64,000 nucleotides of DNA. Source: a virus. Shown here piece after piece: positions 40,107 to 49,505 of the stretch. The notes beneath the pieces were generated by a model. That model did not search any database and was not told the origin of the DNA. It saw nothing but the letters and a program-made list of their open reading frames with translations. The translations under genes were made by a program, and so were the position numbers. The stretch spans positions 62,001 through 126,000 of IMG/VR virus record IMGVR_UViG_3300020383_000006. One strand, given 5' to 3'. How positions within the stretch are numbered: position 1 is the first letter of the stretch; each line of letters opens with the position of its first letter.

Positions 40107-41357
40107 TTAAAATGATACAATAAATTTGTATTCTTCGGTTTTTTCTTCTGACCTCGTAACGGGTTTTATATTTTTAAACCACAACAAGTTACCAGAGTTT
40201 TTCAAGTAATTACCTTTATTTATAACTTCTTCCGTTAACGGTAAATGTTCAGTATTAATTTTGTTAATGATTTCAGTGGTAAAACCTTCACCGTGTATTT
40301 TTGTATCAAAACCGCTTAATATGGAGTCGGTGTAAAACATAGAGTTATCTTTATCAACCATTAATACATTAATTTCTTCACCGCTAGAGGTACGTAATTT
40401 TTGACCTCTTTTAATTTTTCTTATACAGGTTACTTTTACAACACAACCTTTTTTATTAGATAATCCTTTAGATACTACTCCAATTCTTCTATACGTTATA
40501 CCAGTCGGCAACCCTTCTTTAGATCCTTCCAATTTTATATCAAGTAATTTGTATATTGCGTGTAATTCTTCTTTAGGGTTATAACCATGCCCACCTACTG
40601 GAGAAACAACAGGACGCATCACCGTATTACATGAGCATTCGTTAGATTGAACCTCAACGAACGCTCTTCTATACCCCTTCCCTGGATTTATAATTTTTAC
40701 TTTTTCAATTTTACCATCTTTAATTATTGCTTTTGCTTCGCAACCGTAACCATCACCTTTTATGATAATTTTTGGTGATGTTTTAAAACAATTATTTTCA
40801 TTACCGGAAACTATATCTATTCTATCTATAGAACCATCATTTTTCCATTTTTCTTTCATTTGTACAGTATCGTAACAAGGAATATAACCAGTACCAGAAA
40901 AATTTCTTCTGTCCTCTTTATTAACGGAATACATATAAACCCAAACGTATCCGTCTTGACAAGAAAAAGGTTTTTCTAAATTACCTCTCGGCATAACAGT
41001 AGAAACTTCATAATTGTTATTATCAAGACATTTATAGACACCCCACTCTTCATTAATAACGTAAAAGTCTACAGGTTTATCTAAATCAACTTCATCATCG
41101 TATTGAGAATAAACTTTCCCTGAAATCCAAGTATTATCTTCTATGACCGTATGTAAATCTTCGGAATTGATTCTTTTAAGACAAAGAACATCATTTAAAA
41201 CATCAATGTGAGTTTTAACTTCGTTCTTTGCTTCAGGCGGTTCTTGTTCATTTTCCCAAGGACTAGAATTCCCTAAAAAGAAATAATAAGGAACACAATT
41301 AAGTGATTTTTTAAATATGTCACTTGCCGCAATTTTCAGGGAATTTGTTGGTTTCAT
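40107..41357 (-). CDS. 8: Baseplate wedge protein, gp8-like
   Basis: A 416-residue protein with the gp8 hallmark near the start, YYFFLGNSSPWENEQEPP (residues about 24-41), followed by TWISGKVYSQYDD and VYKCLDNNN. The middle has GYVWVYMYSV and PKIIIKGDGYGCEAKA, a Gly-rich beta domain repeated once in KIINPGKGYRRAFVEV. T4 gp8 is 334 residues; cyanophage-type gp8 proteins are larger, as here. It is a wedge component of the baseplate. A late box lies 43 nt upstream. Confidence 0.75.
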   Translation of the reverse strand: MKPTNSLKIAASDIFKKSLNCVPYYFFLGNSSPWENEQEPPEAKNEVKTHIDVLNDVLCLKRINSEDLHTVIEDNTWISGKVYSQYDDEVDLDKPVDFYVINEEWGVYKCLDNNNYEVSTVMPRGNLEKPFSCQDGYVWVYMYSVNKEDRRNFSGTGYIPCYDTVQMKEKWKNDGSIDRIDIVSGNENNCFKTSPKIIIKGDGYGCEAKAIIKDGKIEKVKIINPGKGYRRAFVEVQSNECSCNTVMRPVVSPVGGHGYNPKEELHAIYKLLDIKLEGSKEGLPTGITYRRIGVVSKGLSNKKGCVVKVTCIRKIKRGQKLRTSSGEEINVLMVDKDNSMFYTDSILSGFDTKIHGEGFTTEIINKINTEHLPLTEEVINKGNYLKNSGNLLWFKNIKPVTRSEEKTEEYKFIVSF

Positions 41358-41398
41358 TTTATTGCCTATGCAATTGATTAAAAATTATACTTATACCA

Positions 41399-41590
41399 TT
41401 ATTTATATATTCCAATTTTTACCTTATGTTCTATTAACCGTTCTTCAATTCTTTTTACATCTTCTTTGTTGGTCACTATATCTTTTTGGGCTATTGCTAC
41501 ATCTGTCTCAATTGACCTAATGGCCAGACTATTCTCTTTTATAGTTTCTTTTTCCCAGGCATTTAATCCATCTGACACAACAAGCTCCAA
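41399..41590 (-). CDS. Possible short coiled-coil protein (weak)
   Basis: A 63-codon frame that opens only from TTG (41590), with no ribosome site. The product is amphipathic (IETDVAIAQKDIVTNKEDVK) and looks like a short coiled coil, which is why I list it. The frame could equally be the remains of a longer gene: the stretch upstream of it (41591-41727) has no gene. Confidence 0.3.
   Translation of the reverse strand: MELVVSDGLNAWEKETIKENSLAIRSIETDVAIAQKDIVTNKEDVKRIEERLIEHKVKIGIYK
41400..41407 (-). promoter_or_regulatory. Late promoter of the gp8-like gene (TATAAATA)
   Basis: An exact octamer on the - strand, 43 nt before the gene start at 41357, overlapping the end of the weak coiled-coil frame. 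Confidence 0.65.
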
Positions 41591-41633
41591 CTGAATATAT
41601 TAATTATTAAAAGTATTTAATCAGAAGAGTATA

Positions 41634-41641
41634 TATAAATA
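41634..41641 (+). promoter_or_regulatory. TATAAATA box pointing against the late genes
   Basis: An exact late octamer on the + strand in the gene-free stretch 41591-41727. It would produce RNA antisense to the tail fibre chaperone and fibre genes. It may be chance in AT-rich DNA. Confidence 0.25.
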
Positions 41642-41727
41642 AAGAGATACCCCCAGCTGACCCTAAAAATACTTTCCTAGCCTATTCACTTTCTTCATTC
41701 TCTCATTCACCGGATACTCGTTTGTTC

Positions 41728-42120
41728 TCAAACATTTTCAAGGTCCGGTTTTTCGGGATACGTAAAGTTAAACGGGTAACCAGGCTGATCGGTGATATCT
41801 AGCAAAGATTTTCTGTAATTCTTGATCTCTTCTTTTAAATCTCCACTAACACTTTCCCACCTCAATGGGTTGCTTGCTACCTTATCTATTTCCTGCAGTA
41901 GCCGTGCTCTTTTCATCCTTGCCTCGGCATCCTTTTCTTCATAGGAGGGCTGATACTCGGCATATCCTTGTACTTTAACTAATTCATACACCTCTCTTCC
42001 CAGTTCCTCTGAGTCATCTGGTGATGCTGTAAAAGGAATCCACCCAAAACCTGGGTGGTTCAATTGAAGATCAATAGTGCCGTCTTTATTCTCTATGCAG
42101 TTTTTTATAGTGTAACTCAT
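41728..42120 (-). CDS. Tail fibre assembly chaperone-like protein
   Basis: I start at the ATG at 42120 with the strong site GAGGTAAAG directly before it; this gives 130 residues. The C-terminal half has the pattern of phage tail assembly chaperones: ARLLQEIDKVASNPLRW, then EEIKNYRKSLLDITDQPGYPFNFTYPEKP spread over residues about 95-125. Such proteins help the distal fibre fold. The gene directly follows the fibre gene whose tip ends in LPGTWRCMGW, the usual pairing. GC is higher than in neighbouring DNA, matching the fibre tip. Confidence 0.7.
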   Translation of the reverse strand: MSYTIKNCIENKDGTIDLQLNHPGFGWIPFTASPDDSEELGREVYELVKVQGYAEYQPSYEEKDAEARMKRARLLQEIDKVASNPLRWESVSGDLKEEIKNYRKSLLDITDQPGYPFNFTYPEKPDLENV

Positions 42121-42127
42121 CTTTACC

Positions 42128-44263
42128 TCACGCAATTCTTACAAATAATGTAGTACTTTCCGAAGCATTCCAGTCGGCATTCGCCCACCCCATACACCGC
42201 CATGTGCCTGGCAAACTGATTTTATCCCTTGCTTCAAAAGAGTTAACCGATGAAGCGTCCAGTTTGCTTCCGCTTATTGTATCGCCAGGTCTATATGTTG
42301 GTCCTCCGTCCACATACGCAACGTGTGCTAGCATATATGACCCTACAGCATTAGCATTTGGTTTTCTTGCTGAATATCTTTCATCTGATTCAGACTTACT
42401 GTAGCACGATACGTTTCTAACACTAGATAGACCTACATCTGATTTAGTCGTGCCGCTTCTAATAGAAGAAACCGATGTAGTAGCCGCATCAGATAACCCT
42501 AGATTACTTCTTGCCGTTGACTTATCAGGTAAATCGGCTAGGTTACTTGATTCATTTAAATACCGAGCATCATAATGTGCTCTAGAATAGTTATCTACAA
42601 AACTTAGACCTACATCAGATTTAGTAGTTGCTTGTGCTCTTAGTCCAGAATATGTACCAGAGGTATTGGCTTTGGAAGATGGATTGAAATTACCCGCATG
42701 CCAAACCTTGCTACCGTCCGTGTATAATCCATCGGATTTCATTTCTATGGGGTGGTAAGAAGACCCGTCATACCAGTTCTCCCTGTAAAATGAGTACCCG
42801 CTTGAGCTGTTACGGAATTTGTGAATGGTAGCTGTCGTACCATCATCACGAGCGTCCCAATTTACATGTGCAGAAGTAGCAGAATCATAAAGCCTGAATC
42901 TAGTGGATATCGTTTGCGATCCTGATGTTCTTATAAACCCACTTGAGCTAATACCGTCCAACTTATCAGCATCAACTGCTTTACCTCCAGCAGCCAAATA
43001 ACGACTGTCATAATGTGCTCTTGAGTAGTTATCCACCGAACCTAAACCCACATCGGATTTAGTTGTTCCCTTAGCACGTAAACTAGCAGTTCCTGTTAAT
43101 CCAGAACCACTTCCAGAAAACGATGTTGCTGTTATACTCCCACCAAAATTGGCATTGCCATTAGTATCTATTAGTGTGGTTACTCGATTTAGCCCACTAC
43201 TTAGATTATCACTAGAAGCATAAACTTTAACACCATTTTCACCAGCTATATGAACAATTTCACCACCGAAACCGCCCATGCTACTCATAGATTCACCAGC
43301 ACCAATCTTTATCTCGGTGCCATTGCCAACATATTGAGTACTGGATACTTGATTAAAATCTACATTACTATTTGTGTTTAAACTCTGATTAGCAAAGTTA
43401 ACCATTGATGTAGTAATAGTAGGTAATCTAGAACTACTTAAAGTACCACTAGAAATATTGCCAGCATTTGTAGCGTCTACATTAGGAACATTACCTAAAC
43501 CAACATCAGCTTTTGTAGTACCTGTAGCTCTTAATGAAGCTGTTCCAGTCAAACCAGAACCATTTCCTGAAATGTTTCCTGATACGTTTAAATCGCCATC
43601 AGTTTTAATGGAACCCTTAACATATAAACCGTTGGTAGGTACTTTAGATGAATCACTATATGAACTTGAAACAAGTAATTCATTTGTATTGATGGGTAAA
43701 GCTCCATTACCTTTTAGAAAACTTAACCTATCGTTACTCCCTTGAATAGCTCCAGATAAATATAAATTATCTCCATGATAATTACCTGTAACATATAAAC
43801 TTTTTGTGCTTCCTTCATATTCAATACCAGAATGGGTGTATATTCTATTGTCATCTATAACTGTGCCTATAGAATATCTACCACTAAAAGTTGTACCACC
43901 TTTATAAAAAGCACCGACTTGTGTAGCTGTTATACTTGTTAATCCTGAACCGTTTCCTGAAATTGTACCTGAGACTTCTAAATCAGTTGATACTTCAACT
44001 TTAGAGTTATCGTTATAAACATTAATAGCTCTACGCAAAGTACCATCATAAGAAAACCATGTGGATACTGAATTACCATTACCAAAAGCAAACCCATTAG
44101 TTCCATTAGGGTCAGTATATAATGCATTACCTTCTAAATTTACTGCGTCCCAAGAGTTTTCTTTTATTTGTACATTTTCACTGAATTTAGCTTTTAACCC
44201 TACAGATAGCTCTCCTGTAACAGTTAAATCACCATAGTTTATTGAATCAAATAATTTTGCCAT
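42128..44263 (-). CDS. Tail fibre protein with modular repeats (711 aa)
   Basis: A 711-residue fibre. It begins MAKLFDSINYGDLTVTGELS, like the 705-residue fibre at 46962. It carries repeated short modules, ISGNGSGLT (several copies) and TTKSDVGLGSVDNYSRAHY-type units (about five, residues 240-620), typical of trimeric fibre shafts. The tip ends in LPGTWRCMGWANADW and LFVRIA, a known receptor-binding tip style. The DNA of the tip (42130-42400) is clearly GC-richer than the shaft, suggesting that the tip and chaperone were acquired together. Confidence 0.75.
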   Translation of the reverse strand: MAKLFDSINYGDLTVTGELSVGLKAKFSENVQIKENSWDAVNLEGNALYTDPNGTNGFAFGNGNSVSTWFSYDGTLRRAINVYNDNSKVEVSTDLEVSGTISGNGSGLTSITATQVGAFYKGGTTFSGRYSIGTVIDDNRIYTHSGIEYEGSTKSLYVTGNYHGDNLYLSGAIQGSNDRLSFLKGNGALPINTNELLVSSSYSDSSKVPTNGLYVKGSIKTDGDLNVSGNISGNGSGLTGTASLRATGTTKADVGLGNVPNVDATNAGNISSGTLSSSRLPTITTSMVNFANQSLNTNSNVDFNQVSSTQYVGNGTEIKIGAGESMSSMGGFGGEIVHIAGENGVKVYASSDNLSSGLNRVTTLIDTNGNANFGGSITATSFSGSGSGLTGTASLRAKGTTKSDVGLGSVDNYSRAHYDSRYLAAGGKAVDADKLDGISSSGFIRTSGSQTISTRFRLYDSATSAHVNWDARDDGTTATIHKFRNSSSGYSFYRENWYDGSSYHPIEMKSDGLYTDGSKVWHAGNFNPSSKANTSGTYSGLRAQATTKSDVGLSFVDNYSRAHYDARYLNESSNLADLPDKSTARSNLGLSDAATTSVSSIRSGTTKSDVGLSSVRNVSCYSKSESDERYSARKPNANAVGSYMLAHVAYVDGGPTYRPGDTISGSKLDASSVNSFEARDKISLPGTWRCMGWANADWNASESTTLFVRIA

Positions 44264-44264
44264 T

Positions 44265-46952
44265 TTAACCTTCTATAAATTCTTTTGAGTAAACTGTTTT
44301 GGAATCAAAATTACTTTTTAAAGCTGAATTAGCTTCATCCATTATTTCTTTTTCTGTTAAAGGTTTACTGAAAATTTTAAAATTAGCCATTTCACCATGA
44401 AAACTTGGTGCATAAGTATAGCTTGCTGATCCTGTAGACTGACCTATAGAACTAAAACTAAAGTATTCCCCACCAGGATTATTTCCGTCGTCCATTGAAC
44501 CCGTGTAAAATAATTTTCCATTCTGGTACCAACGAACAGGTCTATTTGTTTCTCCATTAGCAAAAACAATAACAAAATTTGACCAAACACCTCGAACGTC
44601 ATCGGGGAAGTTACTAGAACCGAAACTATAATTATTTTGTGTTGCTGCTTCAGTCCTAAAATACTTCCCTTGGCTATAAATTTCTATATGCCTGATAGTC
44701 GATGAGCCAAATAAAACAGCCAACCTATCCGCTGCGGACTCATCTACCTTGAGCCAAAAACTATATGAACACCCTTCAGGATAATTATTTGTGTTTGTAA
44801 TATTTTCTGGGACAGAAATATATTCTCCGGCTACACCAGCACCGTCTCCTGAACCAGGAAAATAATAACAACTTTTTCCATTAAGAAAATTGCCATCTAA
44901 AACAACTGTTGAAGACGATCCGTTATGTTTATTGCCGGAGTAGTCTAAGAAATTTTTAGACAACGGCCAAAATGCTACCAAATTATTATTTATTCCAACT
45001 TCGTTTATTTCACCACAATTCATTCTTTTGTTTTCTACTTGCATCCCTTTTTGGGTATCGCTAGAACCATTAATTTCCTTGACGTATTCGTAGTTAGAAG
45101 AATCATAGCCAGTAGCTAAAGCATGGACTGATGGTTCAGTTCCATCAACTACATCTAACCTAGGATAAACAAATTGTTGCTTAGTTGCTGTATCAGTAGA
45201 GTAATAAAGGTAAGAACGGTGACGTAGTGAAGTAGTTCCTGAAGCAAAAACATAGTCTCTTTCTATGTCACTTACTTTATTCCCCTTTATATCATAAAAG
45301 CCTGAATCCGGATGGTTGCCCCCTGTACCTGATCCGGCTGGCCATACATGACCTACCAATAAAAACCATTCTCCTTCAGGATAACCCCAACCTCCTGACC
45401 AAAAATATGGGTTACTGTTTGAGGAACCATTGCTTCTATTCAAAACGTTGGAACCACCGCCATTACAACCTAAATAAGTTGATCCATTACCACGAACGGT
45501 TCTTCTAATCCAAACTGAAAAACGGTGTAATTTATTATTATCAATAGACTTGTAGCTGGTATTCCACCCACCATCAGCGTTTGAACTTGAATCCGTTCTT
45601 GCTTCCCATATAACAGATTTTTTCCCGTGCGGATCAACATCAATTATTCTGTAATTTTCTGAATCAGCACCATTTCTACTAAATCCAGAAGCTGAACCCG
45701 TAGTACCTTCAACCCAAGTAGTATAGTCAAGCAAGTTACTACCGATATTACCTGTTTCATTAATCATCTTTGTGGATGCGTTAGCATGCTTATCAAAGGC
45801 TAAACTTGTTTTATATGCGTTAGCTACCTCTTCATCAGAAAAAGCTCTTGCGTACTGTTTAACGCCCTGTAATTTACCAACAAAATCACTAGTATATCCT
45901 GTACCTATTTGGAGATCATACGTAGATGCACCAATTGAGGTTAGGTTCATAGGTTCACTAAGATCGGGTTGACCATTAATATAAAACTGCCAAATTTGGT
46001 TTTTAATGTTTCTAACTACAGTAATATGAACCCACTTATTTAAAGGTATTCCACCACTACTTCTTAAAGATCTATAACCACTACCATCGTTTCCGTTTGG
46101 TCCGGAATAAAACCTGAAAAACCTTCCTGCCTCAAAATTTAAAGTGCCTTCCCCACTATACCCCTTATTCCATATTGTTTGTCTTCTGCTATCAGTAGTA
46201 GGGTAAACCCACATAGAAATGGTCATATTACCTGTGATAGTAGGCGAATTAGGTACAGTTATGTGTTTACCGGAATCATCAGAATTATCATTTACTTCTT
46301 GTAATTTAGATAGAGAAAGAAGTTTGTATTCCTCTTCAACTTCTTTTGTGCTTAGTACATGGTCAAAAAATTTGAACTGGCTTAACTGCATACCATCACC
46401 GTTCAAAGAATTTGACCCTACACCACCACCAGAGCCAATAGTGTAATCAGTGTCATTAAAAGACCAATTTTTAAAATCACTGGGAGGAGTCAAACTTTCT
46501 ACTAAATTACCGTCAAGATAAATTTTTGTGTAACCATCAATACTTCTGGTTCCAACTATGTGATACCATTTGTCTACTTCTAACCCATAAATTCCAGGCC
46601 ATGCTCTATAAGCTTCAATTGAACCATCATCTTTTTCATAGTGTGAATACCATCTGAAAAACCCATCAATATCTCTACTATTTCTATAAAGCATGAAACC
46701 AGTATTACCTCTTCTGTTACCTAATATAGCAATACTTTTCCAAGTAGCGTCCGTTTTTCTAAACCAGACACTGAAAGACCAATTTCTAAACTTAGATTCA
46801 TTTATTTTTGTTTGTATTTGTCCATATGAGAATTCAGCACAGTCATCAACAATGCCGTCTACAAAAGAAACATTGTCGCTTATATTTCCACCAAAATTAC
46901 CCTTCAAATCTTTTTCATTTCCATTTAAAGGAAAATATGCAATTAAACTCAT
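44265..46952 (-). CDS. LamG/concanavalin-like adhesin (895 aa)
   Basis: An 895-residue protein with three LamG-type jelly-roll domains (residues about 1-210, 225-395 and 675-895). Each has the GxxxxxAxxF, W-FSVWFR and IYLDGNL-like strands and a final KFFDHVLSxxEV motif. Between them lies a carbohydrate-binding-like module (about 400-600). It starts MSLIAYFPLNGNEKDLKGN, which parallels the 974-residue protein at 49505. These domains bind sugars or surface polymers. It stands between two fibre genes and is likely part of the same adhesion apparatus. Confidence 0.7.
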   Translation of the reverse strand: MSLIAYFPLNGNEKDLKGNFGGNISDNVSFVDGIVDDCAEFSYGQIQTKINESKFRNWSFSVWFRKTDATWKSIAILGNRRGNTGFMLYRNSRDIDGFFRWYSHYEKDDGSIEAYRAWPGIYGLEVDKWYHIVGTRSIDGYTKIYLDGNLVESLTPPSDFKNWSFNDTDYTIGSGGGVGSNSLNGDGMQLSQFKFFDHVLSTKEVEEEYKLLSLSKLQEVNDNSDDSGKHITVPNSPTITGNMTISMWVYPTTDSRRQTIWNKGYSGEGTLNFEAGRFFRFYSGPNGNDGSGYRSLRSSGGIPLNKWVHITVVRNIKNQIWQFYINGQPDLSEPMNLTSIGASTYDLQIGTGYTSDFVGKLQGVKQYARAFSDEEVANAYKTSLAFDKHANASTKMINETGNIGSNLLDYTTWVEGTTGSASGFSRNGADSENYRIIDVDPHGKKSVIWEARTDSSSNADGGWNTSYKSIDNNKLHRFSVWIRRTVRGNGSTYLGCNGGGSNVLNRSNGSSNSNPYFWSGGWGYPEGEWFLLVGHVWPAGSGTGGNHPDSGFYDIKGNKVSDIERDYVFASGTTSLRHRSYLYYSTDTATKQQFVYPRLDVVDGTEPSVHALATGYDSSNYEYVKEINGSSDTQKGMQVENKRMNCGEINEVGINNNLVAFWPLSKNFLDYSGNKHNGSSSTVVLDGNFLNGKSCYYFPGSGDGAGVAGEYISVPENITNTNNYPEGCSYSFWLKVDESAADRLAVLFGSSTIRHIEIYSQGKYFRTEAATQNNYSFGSSNFPDDVRGVWSNFVIVFANGETNRPVRWYQNGKLFYTGSMDDGNNPGGEYFSFSSIGQSTGSASYTYAPSFHGEMANFKIFSKPLTEKEIMDEANSALKSNFDSKTVYSKEFIEG

Positions 46953-46961
46953 TAATTCACC

Positions 46962-49079
46962 TTAAAAGAAATTAAATTCCATTGACTGATTGGTAGCATT
47001 GTATTGTATTTTGCAACCTTCAGAACCATCAGCGCTACTATAAGAAGAAGCGTTATCTTTGTGGTCTAGTTCACCTAACATAACGTCATCAGTATCACTA
47101 CGTAAAAATTGCGTTGAATTTACACCATCTAGGGAACCGGCATTTGTTGCATATTCGGCTTCGTCAGCAATACCTTTTAACCTTCCTTGAAAAACCTCAG
47201 CAATTAGTTTTGCATTGGCAGATATACCATCACCCCAAAAAATAAATTCAGAGCCTGCCGAATCAGTATTACCATCAGTAACTTCTATTCTAGCGTCAGT
47301 ACCAGTTATAAAATTTAAAAAATTGCCATACACAGCAAGCTGACCATTAACTTGCAAACTTTGGAAAATTGGCGTGCTGTCAGTATTAAGTTCTTGATCA
47401 GCAAAATTAACATGAGATGTAGTAATTGTGCCTAGTTCAGAATACGTAGGTTTACGCCCTCCGTGATACACATAATTACCATTTAATTTAATCTCAGCAG
47501 TTTCAGGGGTATTATCATTTGGAAATATAGTCCAAGTACCATCCCTTACATACGATTTCAACCCTGTTTCAACATTCTCATCATCGTAATCTCTTAAATA
47601 TATGTATCTACCAAGCCTAGGACTTTCAAAGTATTCGCTTTGTGTACGCGCTATTTGGCTTGGGATACGAGCAGTACTTAAAGTACCAGTTGTAATGTTA
47701 CTGGCATCATGGTTATGGCTAAGATTAGTTGTATATGAACTACCGTCTTGTTTAGAGAGCGTTAAAGTCCCATTACCGCTACCACTGATAGAGGTCAGGC
47801 TTCTATCATAAGAAGTGTCCCAAAGTGATTTGTTATAGCCTGTTTTAGAGATTGAACCAGAAAAATAACTGGTTATTTCTGACTTTGTATTGTACCTTGA
47901 ATCATGGGTATGACTATCATTATCTACAGTAGCACTAATAGTGACGTTTGAAGAGCCGTCAAAGGACACAGAACCGCTTAAATCACCACTTAATGATATA
48001 GTCCTAGCCGTAGATAATTTAGTCGCTTGGTCTGCTGTAGACACCGCATCATTTATTTGAACATAAGAAGAACCAGACCATCTATACACGGACTCGGTAT
48101 CTAAAGCCAAATACAATTTACCCGTTTCACCTGTTGCTGGAAACGCTGTTGTACTAGAATATTCCAATACATCATCAACGAAAGAAGGTAATTGTGAAGA
48201 AGGAACAACGCCATTGGAATTTAGTGAAGCGTACCCATTAGCAACACCTTTATTTGAAGCTGATTCATACCCAGCTGAAGCGTGATTACCCCAAGAATAA
48301 GCTGTGTTCCAGTTAGAAAGGTTTAATGTAGGTTTACCGCTTATATTATTCCATTGCAAATTTGTTAAACCAGAACCATTACCTGAAATAACTCCACTGC
48401 TACTAATCCCCAATAATTCATTACCTGAGGAACTTCCCGCGTGACTTCTTATACTTAACCCATTGGGTACACCACTACCAACGTTTCTATTGGCAACTAT
48501 ACTATAACCATAGTTATCCGTAGTAGAAGTTGCTATAGAAATCCCTACTTTACCATTATCAGTTAAAGCGGCAGGATCTACATGTAAGCCAGAATATTCA
48601 AAGTTATAAACGGAATCTGCTGTACTTTGTTTTACCTTAGTGGTCCCGAAATTAACATTACTTCCAATGTTCAGTGATTGGTTAGCAAAATTAACGTCAC
48701 TAGTTGTAATAGTCGGTAAACGGGAAGAACTTAATGTACCACTAACTATGTCACTAGCATCATGATTATGCGAACTAGGTGTAAATGTACTTGGTACGTT
48801 GGTTAAATCGTTATATGAACCCGTTTTACCAACTGTACTTATTGTTGAATCTAATGCGTAACCAACTGAGGCATGATTGCCCCAAGAATAAGCGGTATCC
48901 CAATTAGAAACTTGAGTAGAAGAAAATGGTAATCTAGCATAATCTATTGTACCAGAACTAATATTATTTGCGTTTATGTTATAAACGCCACTACCGTCAC
49001 CTGAAATAATGCCTTTAACATTTAAATCATGTGTTACAGTTAATTTACCAAAAACTCTACTTGAACCTAAATCAGCCAT
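46962..49079 (-). CDS. Tail fibre protein with modular repeats (705 aa)
   Basis: A 705-residue fibre that starts MADLGSSRVFGKLTVTHDLN. It has ISGDGSG and ISGNGSGLT modules, TAYSWGNHASVGYALDSTIS and SHNHDASDIVSGTLSSSRLP units. The latter recur in the 711-residue and 1254-residue proteins. The last 25 residues (CKIQYNATNQSMEFNFF) resemble the end of the 1254-residue fibre (IQYNSSTKSLDFNFIGA). It probably trimerises; the tip is different from that of the 711-residue fibre. Confidence 0.7.
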   Translation of the reverse strand: MADLGSSRVFGKLTVTHDLNVKGIISGDGSGVYNINANNISSGTIDYARLPFSSTQVSNWDTAYSWGNHASVGYALDSTISTVGKTGSYNDLTNVPSTFTPSSHNHDASDIVSGTLSSSRLPTITTSDVNFANQSLNIGSNVNFGTTKVKQSTADSVYNFEYSGLHVDPAALTDNGKVGISIATSTTDNYGYSIVANRNVGSGVPNGLSIRSHAGSSSGNELLGISSSGVISGNGSGLTNLQWNNISGKPTLNLSNWNTAYSWGNHASAGYESASNKGVANGYASLNSNGVVPSSQLPSFVDDVLEYSSTTAFPATGETGKLYLALDTESVYRWSGSSYVQINDAVSTADQATKLSTARTISLSGDLSGSVSFDGSSNVTISATVDNDSHTHDSRYNTKSEITSYFSGSISKTGYNKSLWDTSYDRSLTSISGSGNGTLTLSKQDGSSYTTNLSHNHDASNITTGTLSTARIPSQIARTQSEYFESPRLGRYIYLRDYDDENVETGLKSYVRDGTWTIFPNDNTPETAEIKLNGNYVYHGGRKPTYSELGTITTSHVNFADQELNTDSTPIFQSLQVNGQLAVYGNFLNFITGTDARIEVTDGNTDSAGSEFIFWGDGISANAKLIAEVFQGRLKGIADEAEYATNAGSLDGVNSTQFLRSDTDDVMLGELDHKDNASSYSSADGSEGCKIQYNATNQSMEFNFF

Positions 49080-49088
49080 TTAATTACC

Positions 49089-49505
49089 TTAACTTGTACT
49101 TGATTCTTCTATAATATATTGTTCTTCTGCTAAATAATCTTCTTCGTCAGTTCCACCGACCGTAGGATCATAATCAGGTTGTGGTGGGTTATCCCTTCTT
49201 TTAGCAAAAAACAAATATGCTGAATGAACTGCGGCATATATTTCCGCGTATGTCATGTCCTTACCAATATATTTACCTGTTGATGGATCGACGATTCTTA
49301 TAGTTAAATCCATTGTTTCAGGGGAAGATTCAACCTCAATCGATCCACTATCTTGGTTCATTACTGAACCGTCTTGTAGGTTTACACGTTTTTCTTCAAC
49401 AAATTTGACTTTTGGGTATGTTCCGAACTCATTTTCAATAACGATGCGTTTTGTTCTTACCCATGCTTCACCTGATATTGTTGTTTGTTTGTAATTCTCG
49501 GACAT
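49089..49505 (-). CDS. Small unknown protein of the fibre region (138 aa)
   Basis: A 138-residue protein with a beta-rich first half (AWVRTKRIVIENEFGTYPKV), a DPSTGKYIGKDMTYAEIYAAVHSA segment near 74-97 and an acidic tail (DEEDYLAEEQYIIEESS). It starts one base before the 974-residue gene ends. It occurs in only one of the two LamG-fibre pairs. Function unknown; it may connect adhesin and fibre. Confidence 0.55.
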   Translation of the reverse strand: MSENYKQTTISGEAWVRTKRIVIENEFGTYPKVKFVEEKRVNLQDGSVMNQDSGSIEVESSPETMDLTIRIVDPSTGKYIGKDMTYAEIYAAVHSAYLFFAKRRDNPPQPDYDPTVGGTDEEDYLAEEQYIIEESSTS

